NCBI GenBank assembly: GCA_030435675.1
Contig: CM059621.1
Span: 6,572,001 to 6,636,000 of the forward strand
Source of the DNA: Steinernema hermaphroditum
Lineage: Eukaryota; Nematoda; Chromadorea; Rhabditida; Steinernematidae
Direction: 5' to 3'
DNA: 64,000 nt
In this document: piece after piece, positions 20,701-32,615 of the stretch
How positions within the stretch are numbered: the stretch's first letter is position 1
Layout of the letters: each line of letters opens with the position of its first letter
Program-made: the position numbers and the translations under genes
The notes under the pieces: model-generated
Told to the model about the DNA's origin: nothing
The model's input: only the letters and a program-made list of their open reading frames with translations
The model's database searches: none

Positions 20701-22863
20701 GCGATGTCTTTGAGTTGTGTGTGTGCTCACGGTGATCCAAATTTCAGGTGTTAAACGCCTCCAATGGCTGTCGATTTCTCCTGAGCCCCTGTTTAAATAA
20801 AAGGTTGGTTTTTCATACGCTCGTCTGTGTTTTCGAATCAATTTTTTGAATCAGATTAATCCTTAACTACTTTCAAAAATATCATGTAATATCGATTTTC
20901 TCCCCTAACATCTAGCTATTTCCCCATGAGCTTCCCAGCTCTTAGAGCTTCAGAATTTATCCTAAATAGTTTACATCATTTTAAAGTCAAATACCGTGAT
21001 TTTTTTAAAACAGATGACTTTTTTAAAATTATTCTGTGGAATAACAATTTGAAAAAATCATTCACATGCTACCATCGATTGTAATTTTCCGTTGAAATTA
21101 GGCGTCGAGATAATACAGAAGGAGCATATCTAGGAGCCAAGTTGGCATACATCCCGGCAAATACCGAATGAGCACAACCACATTTTATAAAATAGGACTA
21201 GCTCATCTTTGAATCGGGAATTAGTTCCTTTTTCTCACAAAAACAATCGCAGTATAAGCGGCCATGCCCATCACGGGTTTCTAAGCGCCTATTTCACGCC
21301 ATCCCTGTGACACAATTAGCTAAGTGCTCTATACGAAAGGGGGAATTATGATTTGTGTCTTGTGGATCCGACGGTCCCAGGCCTAGAGTGACGTCTTTGA
21401 CGCGTGATGAATGGGCAATTGATCTTGCGTGCCATGACGGTGTTCCAACGGATTCTCCGATAACCCTTCCGATTGAAACGTTCACAAATTGTTTGTTTAA
21501 ACCATTTCTTATTTATCGAGTGCTTTTATCCTACATTTTTGTTGGGTTGTCTCATGGCGGGTGGTGTAAATAGTTTTGCCCATGTACATAATAAGAGATA
21601 AAGATTTTCTTAATGTTGTGGAGATAATGGTGAAATATGAATAAAATTACCCGAAAAACGACAGGAAGTTTAACGCCGCAAAAGCAGAACAATGTGTTTC
21701 GAAATTGACTTTTGTAGTACTCCCCTATTTCGTCAAAAACAAAAACTTATTGGAAGAAGGGTTCCTCGTATAGGTTTCAAAGTACTCACAAGGAGGATGG
21801 CCGCAGTGCTAAAAGTCAATTCGGCTGAAACTTTAGACACTAGCAGAATTCCGGACGCGAAGTAGAATGCCGTGTGGCACGTCGACCCCCTAAATTTCAA
21901 GGCCTACCCCTAAGTCACATCCAAAAGCGGGCATCCTTGCGCACCTACTGCTTAATCGTTTCTTCTTTCCGTTCCCAATGGGTCAAATCTGTAACCGTAA
22001 CGAAGGAAACCGTAAAGAACATCTGGTAATCAGACCACTGTTGAGGAAGACATGCACGAATACGTTCTAATCAAAGCAACAACTTGATTTTAAATATATA
22101 TTTGACCCATTAAGAACTATCGGTGAGAAAGAGTATTGCCCCCTTTTGGTTATGCCTTAAAATTCTACGTGACTAGCTCAGTAAGAAAAATGAGCCGTTT
22201 TTTATTACGGAGTAGCCCTGTCATGCACCTTGTTATTGCGGCTCCTTTCTTGGCAAAGAATAAGAACGTTGTCGCTTTCTGATTATTTTTTAAGTTATTT
22301 ATCGTTATATGCATCGAAATGTATCGTTTTTTTTACAAATATTCATCTATCTGTTTTTATTATTTTGGCACTATTCCTTCTTATTCCTCAAAATTCAAAC
22401 TGCACGGCTTTGTATTCGTTAACACCTTCCTCTTTTAAGATATTTCAGTTGATGGCCTTAATTCCAGAAACAGCTCAAGTTCCTTATTCCAAAGACAGTC
22501 CTCATCGATCAATCATCGACTAGTCATCCATTACTTGGGGTTTCCCAGCAGTTTCCATTATCCATAGTGGACAATAACCTAGCTACATCTTTTATGTCTC
22601 TTTGAGGATTATAGATGATATTTTGCAAGAACGGTGGGATGGTTTATAACATCCCACCGTCCCTTTTTTAAGATGAGAACCGTCGGCTTTGGGATTTCGG
22701 TTTCCCGGAAAAGAGCTCTCAGTCGGGCACCATTAGTATGACCTCTACGGGGAGCTCTGGTTGAAAACAGCTCTCCTTTTGGGCGGTAGAAGAGAATCCG
22801 AAAAAGGTGGATCACTAGCTTCCTTGTTTGACATTTGTTGTAGATAAAATAATGACCTTCTGA
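17734..22863. other. gene-poor intergenic stretch
   Basis: AT-rich, with no supported gene. A weak direct repeat (GGACATGTT...TTAATTCC.TGGGA) links about 17980-18055 and 19020-19080. A minus-strand frame at 19507-19713 contains RCSVHLINLAAS, which resembles the C..H..N block of hAT transposases but stands alone. A minus-strand frame at about 20640-20750 contains HRGYMLAGLVEAALRNAR, reminiscent of an acetyltransferase CoA loop, but the frame breaks soon after. Neither is called as a gene. Confidence 0.5.
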
Positions 22864-23245
22864 ATGAATCACGTAGCTGAATGTCATCGCACTATCACCA
22901 ACCTAATACGTGCACTTTCAGATCACAACCCTCAAGCTCGTCCGGGACTACAACTTGCGGATTTCCGTAAGTCGTTAGCTTATAAGTTTATTTTAATGGT
23001 GAATGTTCCAGGAAAAGAGGAAGCCGCCGAGCCCGAAGTATTGGACTACCCCTTGGGCTAACGAGCTGATGTAAGTGATCATGCAGTTTTCTAGCTTTCT
23101 CACCACCTCTTCGTTTCAGGTCCAACTTACCGCCGATGGGAAAACAAAGGAAGGTGGAGGAGCCCCGCCAAAGAAGAGGCGCAGAGGGATCCGTGTGGTG
23201 TAAGTAGCTTCCTTTTATAACACAAAAATACGTTCTCTTTCAGGA
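22864..23245 (+). CDS. small spliced gene of unknown function
   Basis: Five exons with clean GTAAGT-type donors and TTTCAG-type acceptors: 22864-22872, 22922-22966, 23012-23070, 23120-23199, 23244-23245 and on. They join into 64 aa with a core of RDYNLRISEKRKPPSPKYW and a basic C-terminal half (MGKQRKVEEPRQRRG). The stop codon is formed across the last intron (T plus GA). The exon 3 frame is the only one open that fits. Exon 4 in another frame gives a nuclear-localisation-like PPKKRRRG, so the real protein may differ. The first exon is only three codons and is the least certain part. I do not recognise a family. Confidence 0.4.
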
Positions 23246-23327
23246 TCCCAATATCCCAACGAGTTGTGCTGTGCGCACACAACAAAAATTTAATTAACAG
23301 TTAAGTTTATTGTTTGTATTTATTTTT

Positions 23328-23333
23328 AATAAA
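23328..23333 (+). terminator. poly(A) signal of the small spliced gene
   Basis: AATAAA about 80 bases beyond the last exon start, in an AT-rich tail; it supports a transcript ending here on the plus strand. Confidence 0.5.
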
Positions 23334-24203
23334 TTCAATTAATTATTAAGTGTTTGTATTGTTTCTGGTGGGGGAGGGGGTGGGAGTCGGCTGGGACTTA
23401 GAGACTTGAGTAGGTGTCCTGTGTGGTGCAATGCGGTTTGGTGGTTCTTCATTTAGCTTCTTCAGAGATGATGTAAGGTCGTGATGATGAACTTAACGGA
23501 AAAATCCAAGAAATGGACATCTCCCAAAGCACCCAACTGATTGGATTGGAGATCAGATAGCTACCCTCATCGAACTCCAACTCCGTGGTCGTTGTTTGTC
23601 ATTGTCCAAACCTGAAGGGTGTACTCTTTACCATCCATACCTTGCACTCTTTCATGACCATTTTTGCATGGCCCTGCACGAGATCTGGAAAGAGAGAACG
23701 ACTGAGTGGATATCTCGGCTGCCCGCCAACGGACTTCTTGAATAATCTGTGTTATACGTCGGATGGCGTCACGTTGGTGTGTTCGTGAACGCGGCTTAAC
23801 TCGGAATTTGGGCCGTTAGAAGCAATAGGATATCAGCGAGGCTGTCGAGACTACAGGGCTCGCTTAAAATCCATAGGCACGAGCCTAAGCCGGAGCTTAA
23901 GACAGGCCTGAATGTTAGCCTATGTGCAAAAAAATGAATATGTCGCTAGCTTCGCTCGCCAGCAGCGTAAATTTGTAGACTGTGAACTTGATGGATGAGT
24001 GCTTGCTTCCTCAAATCTATCCATCAGAGTGTTAACCAACATGGGGCTTTGGAAATGTAAGTCGAAAAGTTGTAGAAGGAAGCCGAGGAGATGAAGGAGC
24101 AAGATTTGGAAGCTGAGGAAGGGCTTGAAGAACGCTTTTCTCGTTCTGTTGAATATCTGTGTTATGTGACACTCTATAAGACGAAGGCTTTGTTCAAATC
24201 GAC
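23334..24203. other. intergenic, no gene seen
   Basis: A G-rich patch (GGTGGGGGAGGGGGTGGGAG) lies near 23368-23388 and could form a G-quadruplex. Near 23885-23915 there is an AGCCTAAGCC word like that of the 110-bp tandem repeats at 37.8 kb. No gene is supported. Confidence 0.5.
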
Positions 24204-24209
24204 TTTATT
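24204..24209 (-). terminator. poly(A) signal of the coiled-coil gene
   Basis: AATAAA on the minus strand, about 23 bases beyond the stop codon; a very short 3' UTR. Confidence 0.55.
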
Positions 24210-24231
24210 TTCGAGAACTTCAGTTCACATT

Positions 24232-25098
24232 TTAAATGAAACGTCCAAGCAGGGCTCCCGGCTGTCCATAGTACTTCTTGAAGTCTTCGACCATGCGAAT
24301 GCTCTCGGCTTTATGGTCATCTAAGAACATCTGGAAGAGGTCCTCCTCAGAGCACTGCATTTGCTTCTTCGTTTTCTCCTCTTCAAGCTGCTTCTGACGC
24401 TCCTCTTCCAACCGGATTTGGTAGAGGATGTGGCCCAGATTTTCTTTTTCCTCGGACAGCTGCTTGCACGCTTCCTCGAGACGGTAGATTTTAAGGGAAG
24501 CCTCCTCGGCCCATTCATCATCTCTCATTTGGCTATGAACGAGCTGACGGCTGATTTCTTCGGTCTTCTTCTGCTCAATAAATGCCTGCTTTTCGAGATT
24601 CTTCACGGTCGCCCTAGCCGTCTTCAGCTTTCGGGCAAGTTTCAGCTCGCTCTTCCGCAACTTTTTGTTCTCTTCGTGCAGAATGCGAAGCGTGCAGGTC
24701 TCCTTTGTCAGGGATCCCTCCAGAACGTCCAAATCCTCTTCGAGTTCTTCAATTTTTCTGAGATGGTCTTCCTTGCACTGGGTTAGTTGATCGATTTGGC
24801 CGCTGAAGAAGGAGAGGAGGGACTCGGCGTCTTGGTATTGGCCTCTAAGCGCCACATTCTGCTCCTGAAGTTGCGCGACACACCGGCTAAGCATTCCGTT
24901 ATACTCTTCGAGAATTGTAGTAGGTTCGGGGGCGCCTTCCACGAAACACTCAACAAGAGCAAAGATCTTCTGGGCCACCTGCAGCTCATCTTGATTCAGG
25001 AGTGGAGCATCCATCAAGGCTCCGAGAAAATCCATAACCATCTGAATCTTCTTTTTCGACTCAGTAACCATGGAGGGGAGTTCAGCACAGAAAGACAT
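24232..25098 (-). CDS. coiled-coil protein, intronless
   Basis: One uninterrupted frame of 288 aa from an ATG at 25098. Residues 1-75 are mixed helical (LPSMVTESKKKIQMVMDFL). From about residue 85 to 255 the sequence is rich in Glu, Lys, Leu and Gln with heptad-like spacing (KIEELEEDLDVLEG, LEEERQKQLEEEKTKKQ), a long coiled coil. It ends in a less regular tail (FKKYYGQPGALLGRFI). No signal peptide or membrane segment is present. It lies about 500 bases downstream of separase on the same strand. The lack of introns in an intron-rich neighbourhood could mean a retrocopy or a fast-evolving family. I do not recognise an orthologue; a cytoskeletal, centrosomal or kinetochore role would be a guess. 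Confidence 0.8.
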   Translation of the reverse strand: MSFCAELPSMVTESKKKIQMVMDFLGALMDAPLLNQDELQVAQKIFALVECFVEGAPEPTTILEEYNGMLSRCVAQLQEQNVALRGQYQDAESLLSFFSGQIDQLTQCKEDHLRKIEELEEDLDVLEGSLTKETCTLRILHEENKKLRKSELKLARKLKTARATVKNLEKQAFIEQKKTEEISRQLVHSQMRDDEWAEEASLKIYRLEEACKQLSEEKENLGHILYQIRLEEERQKQLEEEKTKKQMQCSEEDLFQMFLDDHKAESIRMVEDFKKYYGQPGALLGRFI

Positions 25099-25599
25099 GG
25101 CTAGTTGCAGTCAGGTTTGTGAGGAGTGACTGTCTTCTTCTGCTTATATATGATGGAAACCAATGAAGCATTGCTTCCCGAGACACCCTTCTGGCATCGC
25201 TTTCCAGTGGAACTGATGCTCGGCTCCTACGACGTGAAGTTTCATTCATTCAATCTTAACTTGAGGCATCATAGTCATGTCCTCGACATTCAGACTTGAA
25301 TCCTAATTGCACCTGGGATCTGTTTGATCTAACCCGGAAGTCTTTTTTGCTAAAGCTTTTCCCTGACCTTGCCAATAATCTTATCAAACGAGTAAAGTTC
25401 CAAGTCAAATAGAAGTGCACAGGTCGATCAATCAACATTCAACGGCAAAACGCGCCTCTCGCTCACCACCTAAGCAACCGAGTGAACCGTTCCACAGCCG
25501 CTAAAGGTCGTGAAGTGCAGCAAGTTCGCCGTTTGAGGTGGACAAACAAGGGCTCCGGAAGCAATTTTATATAGTACACGAAACATAATATAGTGAATA
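25099..25599. other. short spacer between coiled-coil gene and separase
   Basis: About 500 bases between two minus-strand genes. It is longer than the usual operon spacing in nematodes and I see no clear U-rich element or acceptor just before the coiled-coil ATG, so co-transcription is possible but not shown. Confidence 0.4.
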
Positions 25600-28500
25600 T
25601 TAGTGAATTTTCGAGACTATTGGAAGTCCGTATGCCACAACGGATCCTCCGGTCAGATACGGCAGTCTGCATGCCTTTCGTGCTTCGGCGATTCCTCGTA
25701 GAAAAGTACGGTAGCCTTCCCTAAAGCACAGCTATAACATTTACAACTCTACTGCTTCAATACTTACTCGGTGGCAACACTGTCGACGACTTTGTCAACC
25801 GACGTGGTTTGGAGATGTGAAAAGCAGTATTTGAGGAGTGCGACGAGGTACTTGTCGATTTCGCCGTCTGTCACCATCCACATGCATCCGATGACACACG
25901 GGCATCGGGCCATCATGTAGTCGTACACGGCGCTGCGTCCATCGAAGTTATGCACGGCAGATTCGATTCCCACGCTTAAATAGAATGGATCAAAAAGAAC
26001 GCTCTTTCGTTACCATACCTTGCGCACCCCATCAAGATCGACACGGCTTTGCACTCGCTTGTTCGCACAGCACGTCTGCTGAAGTAGCGCCCTCCACTAC
26101 CGTGGCCGATGTATCTACAAAGCAGGCGATATGGGAGATATAACCCATAGGGAGCATACAGTAGAACGTCGTATTTGCCTAGCACTTCTTTGATCATCTC
26201 ACTAGTTGGCGCCTGTCCTCTAATTCCGTCAAATTCGTAGCTTTCTATGATATCACGAACGCGCTTTTCAGTGTCCTGCAGATCTCCGCCTGGGTTGAGT
26301 ATATAAAATGAGCTTCTGCAGTTAACCGGCTTCGGAACCTGCAAAACAGTCAATGATCCTCGAAAACTTCAAGAGAACGTACTTCAGCCGTTGTTCTTAT
26401 CAAATTGCAGAAGAGCTTGAACGAAGGTATTCGGCACACCAGTGGATATTCACTAAAGAACGGCATGCTTTCAAACGGGATGCAGGAGAGAGCCTAAAAT
26501 CACAAAACTATGGCTAGAAATATGTGCAGGCACTCACAGCCGGCAAGTTAAATATCGTGAATTTGTTCTTGACGCATCTTCTTACTGCCTCGCGATCCTC
26601 TTCCGTAAAGTTGTCATAACTACCTGCGACAGCCGTCTTTATTGCCCTATACGAAACGTTCGAGTTGTTGCACACAAATTTCACGAGGTCCAGCCAACAA
26701 TTTCGGCTTTCGGCTAATGCAGCAGCGCACAAAAGGCTCTAAACAACACAGTCACGATCTTGCAGGATACGAGCAGATATACTTTCGCTAGTTCTTCTGG
26801 CATTTTACGCTTCGTCAGGGACGCGACCAACTCGGGCGGCACTTCATCTGAGTAGGGAAGCAGGAACGGCAAGATAGGGCCAAACCACTTGTCTTCTACG
26901 GAGAGTACAATGTCCTTTAGCCGCTTGTCCAAGCGCTTTCGAGTACGCCAAAACGCTACTGACTCTTTGATCTCCGTTGATTTGATGCTCTCAGCCAAAA
27001 CCGCCTCGATTCGTGCCAAAGTGTCGTCCTCCTACAACAATATATCCATCAAAGAAGTTTTGTTGGGAGTGACGACCTTTAAATTAAACAGTGGCACTGT
27101 GAACGGTTCCAGCGACGAATGCAGCCGTGAGAACCATAGAGTATTGGCGTCGTCGATAAACAGCTGGATAACCGTTAAATCTAAATATACGCTGAGATAA
27201 CCATCACACACATAAAAAGTGAGCAAACCTTTTGGTAGCTTTGTCACGTCGGCCATAAATTCTGCTACGGTGGAGTACGAGTAGGTCTCCTCCTTACTGG
27301 CGTGATAGGCTCGAGCAGTTTGCCTAACACCACAGAGGACAGCTTCGGAGAGGTAGAAGGCGCGTTCGGAGGGTTGAGTGCGCGAGCGAGCCAGGTGCGA
27401 ACACATCTTCGGGCGCCATTCTCTGCAAAATGGCAAAAATATTACCTGTTTGTTACGAACCATCTACCTTAGCAGCAAATGACTAAACTCATCAAATGTG
27501 TTTTTCCGCTCGAGCGCCAGCTTCAACAGCAACCAGTAAGGACGTAGTTCGACATGAAGCTGTTCGACTTGCTAAACTTACACATTCATTACTTCAACAT
27601 AACTCAGAAAGCAACCTTTAGCGCTTTTCGCCGCAAACTGGTGGCCAACTGGCCATTCTGTCCACTTGTATACCGGCAAATCACATCGACATACGGTTCT
27701 GCTTGCAGCCAACACAAATCCTAAGTACAGTATGCCATGAGTCTGTAGAGCTCGATGATAACTTGTACCAATACTGCGCCACTTGGGTCAAAAAACTTCT
27801 TCCGCACTCTTCGGTTCTCATCTCGTAGAACGAGACTTAGTCGATCCCAACTGGTGCAGAACTCTTCAAAGCAACGTTGTTCGTAGTATCCTTGGACAAC
27901 TTTGGCGAAACTGAGGTCGACGTCAATGGTCGATGTGCGCATCTCTTGTGGCTCCAGCGACTGAAACAATAAATGTTTACAGTCCAACAGCAAAGGGTCT
28001 CGGCTATTGCCCAAAAATCTGTTTATTGCATGCCGCGAGACAGACGAGACAAATTATTTCCCGGGTGCTAGACAGCCTTTACCGGTCGATGTCTTCTGCA
28101 TAATCTGTCTCAAATCTTTTCGCATCCCGCTTACCGACAACAACTTCTTGAACGCGCGTGCAACTTCTTCATATCTTGATGACTGCTTATCCGTATATTC
28201 CAGAGACCTCAAAACTTGCGTCATTGCCCTCAAAACACTGAAAGAGACAAGAATCTAGGACTGAATTTCAGGCTGATCATACTGAATGGGAATACACGTG
28301 CGTAGCGCGTAGCACAGATACTGCATAACATTGGCCTGTGCTTCTTTCAACAAGCCCGTGCTAATCGCTTCGTTTGTCATTTGCCGCAGGGACTCGTACA
28401 GTCGTGAGGTGACGCATGCCAATTTCACTAAATCGTGTACGTTTAAGATCTAGATTTTCAAGCAGATTCACGTACGCATTTCTTCTCCCACGGTCAGCTT

Positions 28501-29583
28501 CTTCAACACCCCGCTTGGTTCGCCGAAAGCGAAAAACGTCCGCAGCCTCGATTTCTGCAGTACGTGCACCCGCTCTATCAGTCTCCTGCGGTTATCTACT
28601 GGGTCACCGATCTGGAAATTGCCGAGTAAAATTACATGTTTAATCAATTCGAACTGACATACATATCTGAGATCTGCATTGGGCAGTCGCGATGCCATTG
28701 CGCGGATTTCGTGCTCAAGCGCCGCCCCTTCGTAGTGAGTGAAATCAACCTGAGATGACGTGTGGAACGCGGTGGTTTCTCGGCCGATCTCTTCTGAGGA
28801 TACGGTCTGAAGTTGTCAGGTAAGTGCGCCATCAAGTCAACATGATGAACCTCATTCGACGAGCGCATTCTCAACATCAACCTGTACAGCTTAACGAATG
28901 GTTCGTGCCGAAGAACAACGGTATCAGACAATGCCGGAAGCGTATCCTCACTCAGCAGTAATTCTCGCAGTATGTCCCATTCGCCGGCTTCGGCAGCAAC
29001 CCGCAGGATAGCCAACCGCAAACTGCTCTTCTTAGCGTCCATTGTAATGACGTCGTGCAGGCAAACAATCGCTCGGTGGTACTGGAACAAACATCTGTCA
29101 TGAAGAGAAGAATACGGGCAGCATTACCTCCGCGTGTAGGACCAGGAGAGCGGCCAAGATCGTGCCGACATTGATCAATGATGCGCGGATGTACGGCGTC
29201 ATTGTCGTCGCCGAATTCCTGATGTAGGCGGAAAGGCCGCCATACCACACTTTGTAAACGGACTGAAAGGAACTGGTGGAGGTAAGAGGTCAAATAAACA
29301 GAACGCACTTCTAAATAGTGTGTTCCGCGATATTTCCCGTACGCTCCAGTCAGCGCGTCCACGATTTCCATATGCCTCTTCATGTCGATGTCCAGCAGAA
29401 AGTCAAAATTCGTTGCGAGCAGTTCCTTCCACCTTGTGTTGACCTGGAAATTGCGAAATCAATCAAGAACCTCAGTGCAAAGCTCACCGCTATCTGCACG
29501 TCGTTCAGGTGATACGAACATCGATACATGAGTTTCGTGCAATACTCGATGTGCCGCGTCAACTTCTCGTCGTTTTGTGCCAT
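25600..29583 (-). CDS. sep-1: separase (cysteine protease of sister-chromatid separation)
   Basis: Clan CD protease (family C50) that cleaves cohesin at anaphase. The catalytic domain is clear near the C-terminus: VNCRSSFYILNPGGDL; the His motif YIGHGSG (His codon 26102-26104), restored by removing a 47-nt intron; and the Cys motif ILMGCAS (Cys codon 26024-26026), restored by removing the next intron. The last exon (25720-25600) reads RKACRLPYLTGGSVVAYGLP, as in other separases. The long N-terminal part is helical and weakly conserved, as expected for the TPR-like region. The start is the ATG at 29583, preceded by TTTTTCAG, a likely trans-splice acceptor. Exons 29583-29488 and from 29443 are well defined; I did not resolve every middle exon. 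I estimate 1100-1200 aa, close to the nematode enzyme. Confidence 0.9.
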
Positions 29584-30281
29584 TCCGGGCTGAAAAAGGG
29601 ACAAAGTGTTAGTCCATGTTGCTGGTTGTAGCTCGTTGACACGGTATTTCACGCGTGAAAAGGTCAACAGGAGAAAAGCCGACAGAAATCTTAGGCAAAA
29701 AGAGACAAAGGAACTATAAATAATACGAACTTGACAGCCTACACTCAAAAACGTCTACTAAACTGTATCTACTTCGTTTTGCATCGACGTATATAGCTAC
29801 GACCTGTTCAAGAGACATTTCTCACAACCATAACGAATGAAACGAGACGCGCGAGTGTTTGTCTAGACAGCCGAGACGACGCGCTGCCAGACTGTAGACA
29901 GGGAAGCAAATCGTGGCGAGACCAGACATTAGACAGTCTGGCGGTTGAGTTCAGCTTCCGTAATGTCCTTTCACTTCCACATGTCTTGCGGAAATCGACT
30001 AGTTTGAAAGTAATAGGAATTTTCGATTATGTACTTCCATAAATGCGAAGAAAGTCATCGGCTAGTGTGCTTTCTTCCGCCTTCTCGAGGCCGACAACGA
30101 TATTCAACAAAAGAGCTTGCTCGGAAGGAGGCAGAATGGAAACACACGGTTGTGCACTATCACCCTACGTTGGATAGGCTTATGCTTTCACTCATCTTTA
30201 CAGATCTTCTGCTCCTTTTTCATATTGTCCCGCGCTTTTTCACAACAATCCTGCACTTATTTGTCGCCGTCTTGTGGTAGC
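29584..30281. other. upstream flank of separase
   Basis: Probable promoter and outron of the separase gene. Repeated AGACAG words (for example CAGACTGTAGACAGGG and TTAGACAGTCTGG near 29889-29943) form a small inverted pair. No gene is supported on either strand. Confidence 0.45.
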
Positions 30282-31090
30282 CTAAGTGTCATAAGGGCTC
30301 GTTGCTCTTATTTGGGCGAACCAGATTGGTACGATCTACACAGACAGCAGGACTCTCCATGTGAAGGTGCAGCAGTTTCCCAAATAGTAGATCATCAAGC
30401 CAAACGAATGCATTCCTTACATCAACTTCAAATTGGCCAATTGTTGGCGAAGATGAGGAATTGCGTTGGTCCGTCTTCTTCTTTGCCGCGCGGTGTTTGG
30501 TTGTGAAGAACCAGACGGGGTGAGCCCCCACTATAATCTCTTCCTTTGGTTCAGAACCCCACCACGCTGAGCAAGCATGCACTCATCGAGGTGTACGAGT
30601 CCCCATCCCTTTCATTGTTTGAACTAGAACACTCAAATTCACATGTCTTGGAAACTTTGATAATCAAAAGTTTGGTCAAAGACTGGTCGAACTATTTCGA
30701 ATATTCCCGTGTGCCTTCACACGCGTTCTTCCGAACTTCAACGATAAATCTACAAAGTACTTCGGCGAAGACCTTTTCTTTGTGTTGGATTTTGGAAAAA
30801 TGTTGCACTCACAAGGGAACCTTTTCTACAGTAACGTCCGATACGAAACCGTAAGGGTGTCGAAGGGTGTCGCTCAAGATGTCGATCAAGCGACCCCTGA
30901 GATCCTTACAAGTTTGGGTTCGGACAAGTCTAGCCGCACCGGAGCCGAGCCATTTAAGGCACGTCAATTCGAGCTGAGCCCGCTCAGAAAACCTACGTAT
31001 CATGCGTGTACGGTCTTGGACGGTCGTAATATTTGATTCTGTGAAACCCCAGATAATCCCTCTAGCATCTGATTCGATGAATTGAGCCAT
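30282..31090 (-). CDS. unrecognised spliced gene (model tentative)
   Basis: An ATG at 31090 opens a frame of about 83 codons (MAQFIESDARGIIWGF ... RHPYGFVSDVTVEKVP) ending at a good donor, GTGAGT, near 30821. Further minus-strand exon-like pieces follow. One at about 30400-30530 (AHPVWFFTTKHRAAKKK ... PTIGQFEVD) ends at GTAAGG. A last piece after GTCTGTGTAG reads IVPIWFAQIRATSPYDT and stops at 30282. The middle junctions are uncertain because one acceptor is poor. No domain is recognised. It lies about 700 bases upstream of separase on the same strand. It may be a real fast-evolving gene or a decaying one. Confidence 0.35.
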
Positions 31091-31495
31091 GCTTATAAGC
31101 ACAATGTTAGACATGTTAGACAGTTAAACATCAGTTTTCGATTATTGTGCTTGGGTATGTGCCAATTTTCAGCTCGATCTAAAGCGGAAGGTTCGCGTGT
31201 GAGTCAAATACTGTTTATTCACAATCCATGAAGAACAGTTTTCCGAAGACTTTCGATGGTTGTTATTTTCTTCGATTCCAAACTTTGTTCAAGTCCACAT
31301 TCAAAACCAGTTGACATAGTACAACCATAACCGTTAAAATAATGCAAAATAAACAATACAGCCACGAATTCCATCTGAATAGTAACCCTTTGTGAATGTA
31401 TTTACCAGATCATGCGACTTTCAAATGTTAGCTATTTGCGGTGTATCAAGCCGAAATATTTATCGTCTGTTTAACATTCCCGGCATTATTTGATG

Positions 31496-31690
31496 TGCCC
31501 CCAGCGATCGGTCGGGTCGTCCACTCGCTCTCGCTCTCTCTGAGGCTGTCTGAGCCGAATGAGTTGAGTGAGCGGTCGTTCTCGGCCGTCGTTGTTGGCG
31601 CAATGATCGCCCCGGCTCCCAGAAGGCCTGGAACACCAGGGAGCCGTAGTTCCACCGTCTCGCCAAAAAGCCCGTCACGACCGCCCGACT
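31496..31690 (+). repeat. dispersed repeat, copy 2
   Basis: CCAGCGATCGGTCGGGTCGTCCACTCGC, GAGTGAGCGGTCGTTCTCGG, CAATGATCGCCCC, AACACCAGGGAGCCGTAGTT and CCACCGTCTCGCC in the same order as the copy at 15.2 kb. This is the best preserved copy in the window. Confidence 0.65.
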
Positions 31691-32468
31691 CCACCCGCGC
31701 CGCCAGAGAAGCCGAAAAAGCGCTGCAACTGCGAAATCTACGCCGCCAGCTGAACCGAAGATGGCTCTCCGCTCCGTTGGCTCTACTCCACCGCTATTCC
31801 ACTTCCGGAATCAGCTCTTCACGACTTCGATGCCCGCGCAAACTAATGGGAGCGCTGCATTCTATTCGGATTCGTCTGCTCCACCGAAATCAGAAGAAAA
31901 TCAGCGACCACGGTGTGACTATGTTCTTCTTTGTGCATATATGAGACGTCCTGCACGGCGTAAGTCGTTGATTCGGGAAGATAAATCGTGTAAATCGTGT
32001 AAAACATTCCCACGTCCTGTGTTGTGAACGAAAAATTGCTCGTGTTGTCAACATCCTTGCGGCAAAATGTTAAATAACACCTTGGACGTATTATTTAGTG
32101 CTTGTGCATACCTTAGTGTACATATCGGTACATTTGACAAAAAACATTGACAAACGATAAATTTCGCACACCATATGCTTCTCACTTTATGTCTGCCAAT
32201 TTTTTGGTGTTTTGCAAGGCGAAATGCCTTTGATTCATGAACTGAAGTCAAGAGTAAGTGTGTGAAGTGTTTCTACTTTTCTAACACACGTGTTCTTCTC
32301 AAATTGAATATTAAATTTGTTAACCAATCTGAGGCTGAACTTTATTCTATACTGATTTTATGAGATCGAAAATTTCGTTGAAGTCACGGTTTGCACAGCG
32401 GAACCAGTCTGCAGTCCTAGAGCACGGAGCTCACCTTCTATGGAGCAGGGAGAAACAACTTCTTCTAG

Positions 32469-32615
32469 GCGCCGGGTCCAGGGCCTTCTAGGGAGAAATC
32501 ACTTCTGAACCAAGCAGATCAAGTGCAGAAAGGTCTGTCGAAAGCGCCAAGTAACACCCTGTATTCGAAGGGCGGTCGGCTCCAACGGACAAAAGGAAGG
32601 TCCTGGACCCGGCGC
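32469..32615. repeat. inverted repeat with 19-bp arms
   Basis: GCGCCGGGTCCAGGGCCTT (32469-32487) is the inverse complement of 32597-32615 with one mismatch. The 147-bp span may be a small foldback element. Confidence 0.6.

Noticed and set aside
20448..20841. Minus-strand frames resembling an acetyltransferase CoA loop
   Set aside because: The frame breaks after a few dozen codons and a GTGAGC donor-like site has no matching acceptor; one short motif is not enough.
24361..25104. Leu/Phe-rich frames on the plus strand
   Set aside because: They are antisense to the coiled-coil gene.
31441..31944. 167-codon frame on the plus strand
   Set aside because: It runs through a dispersed repeat; the frame is not preserved in the other copies.
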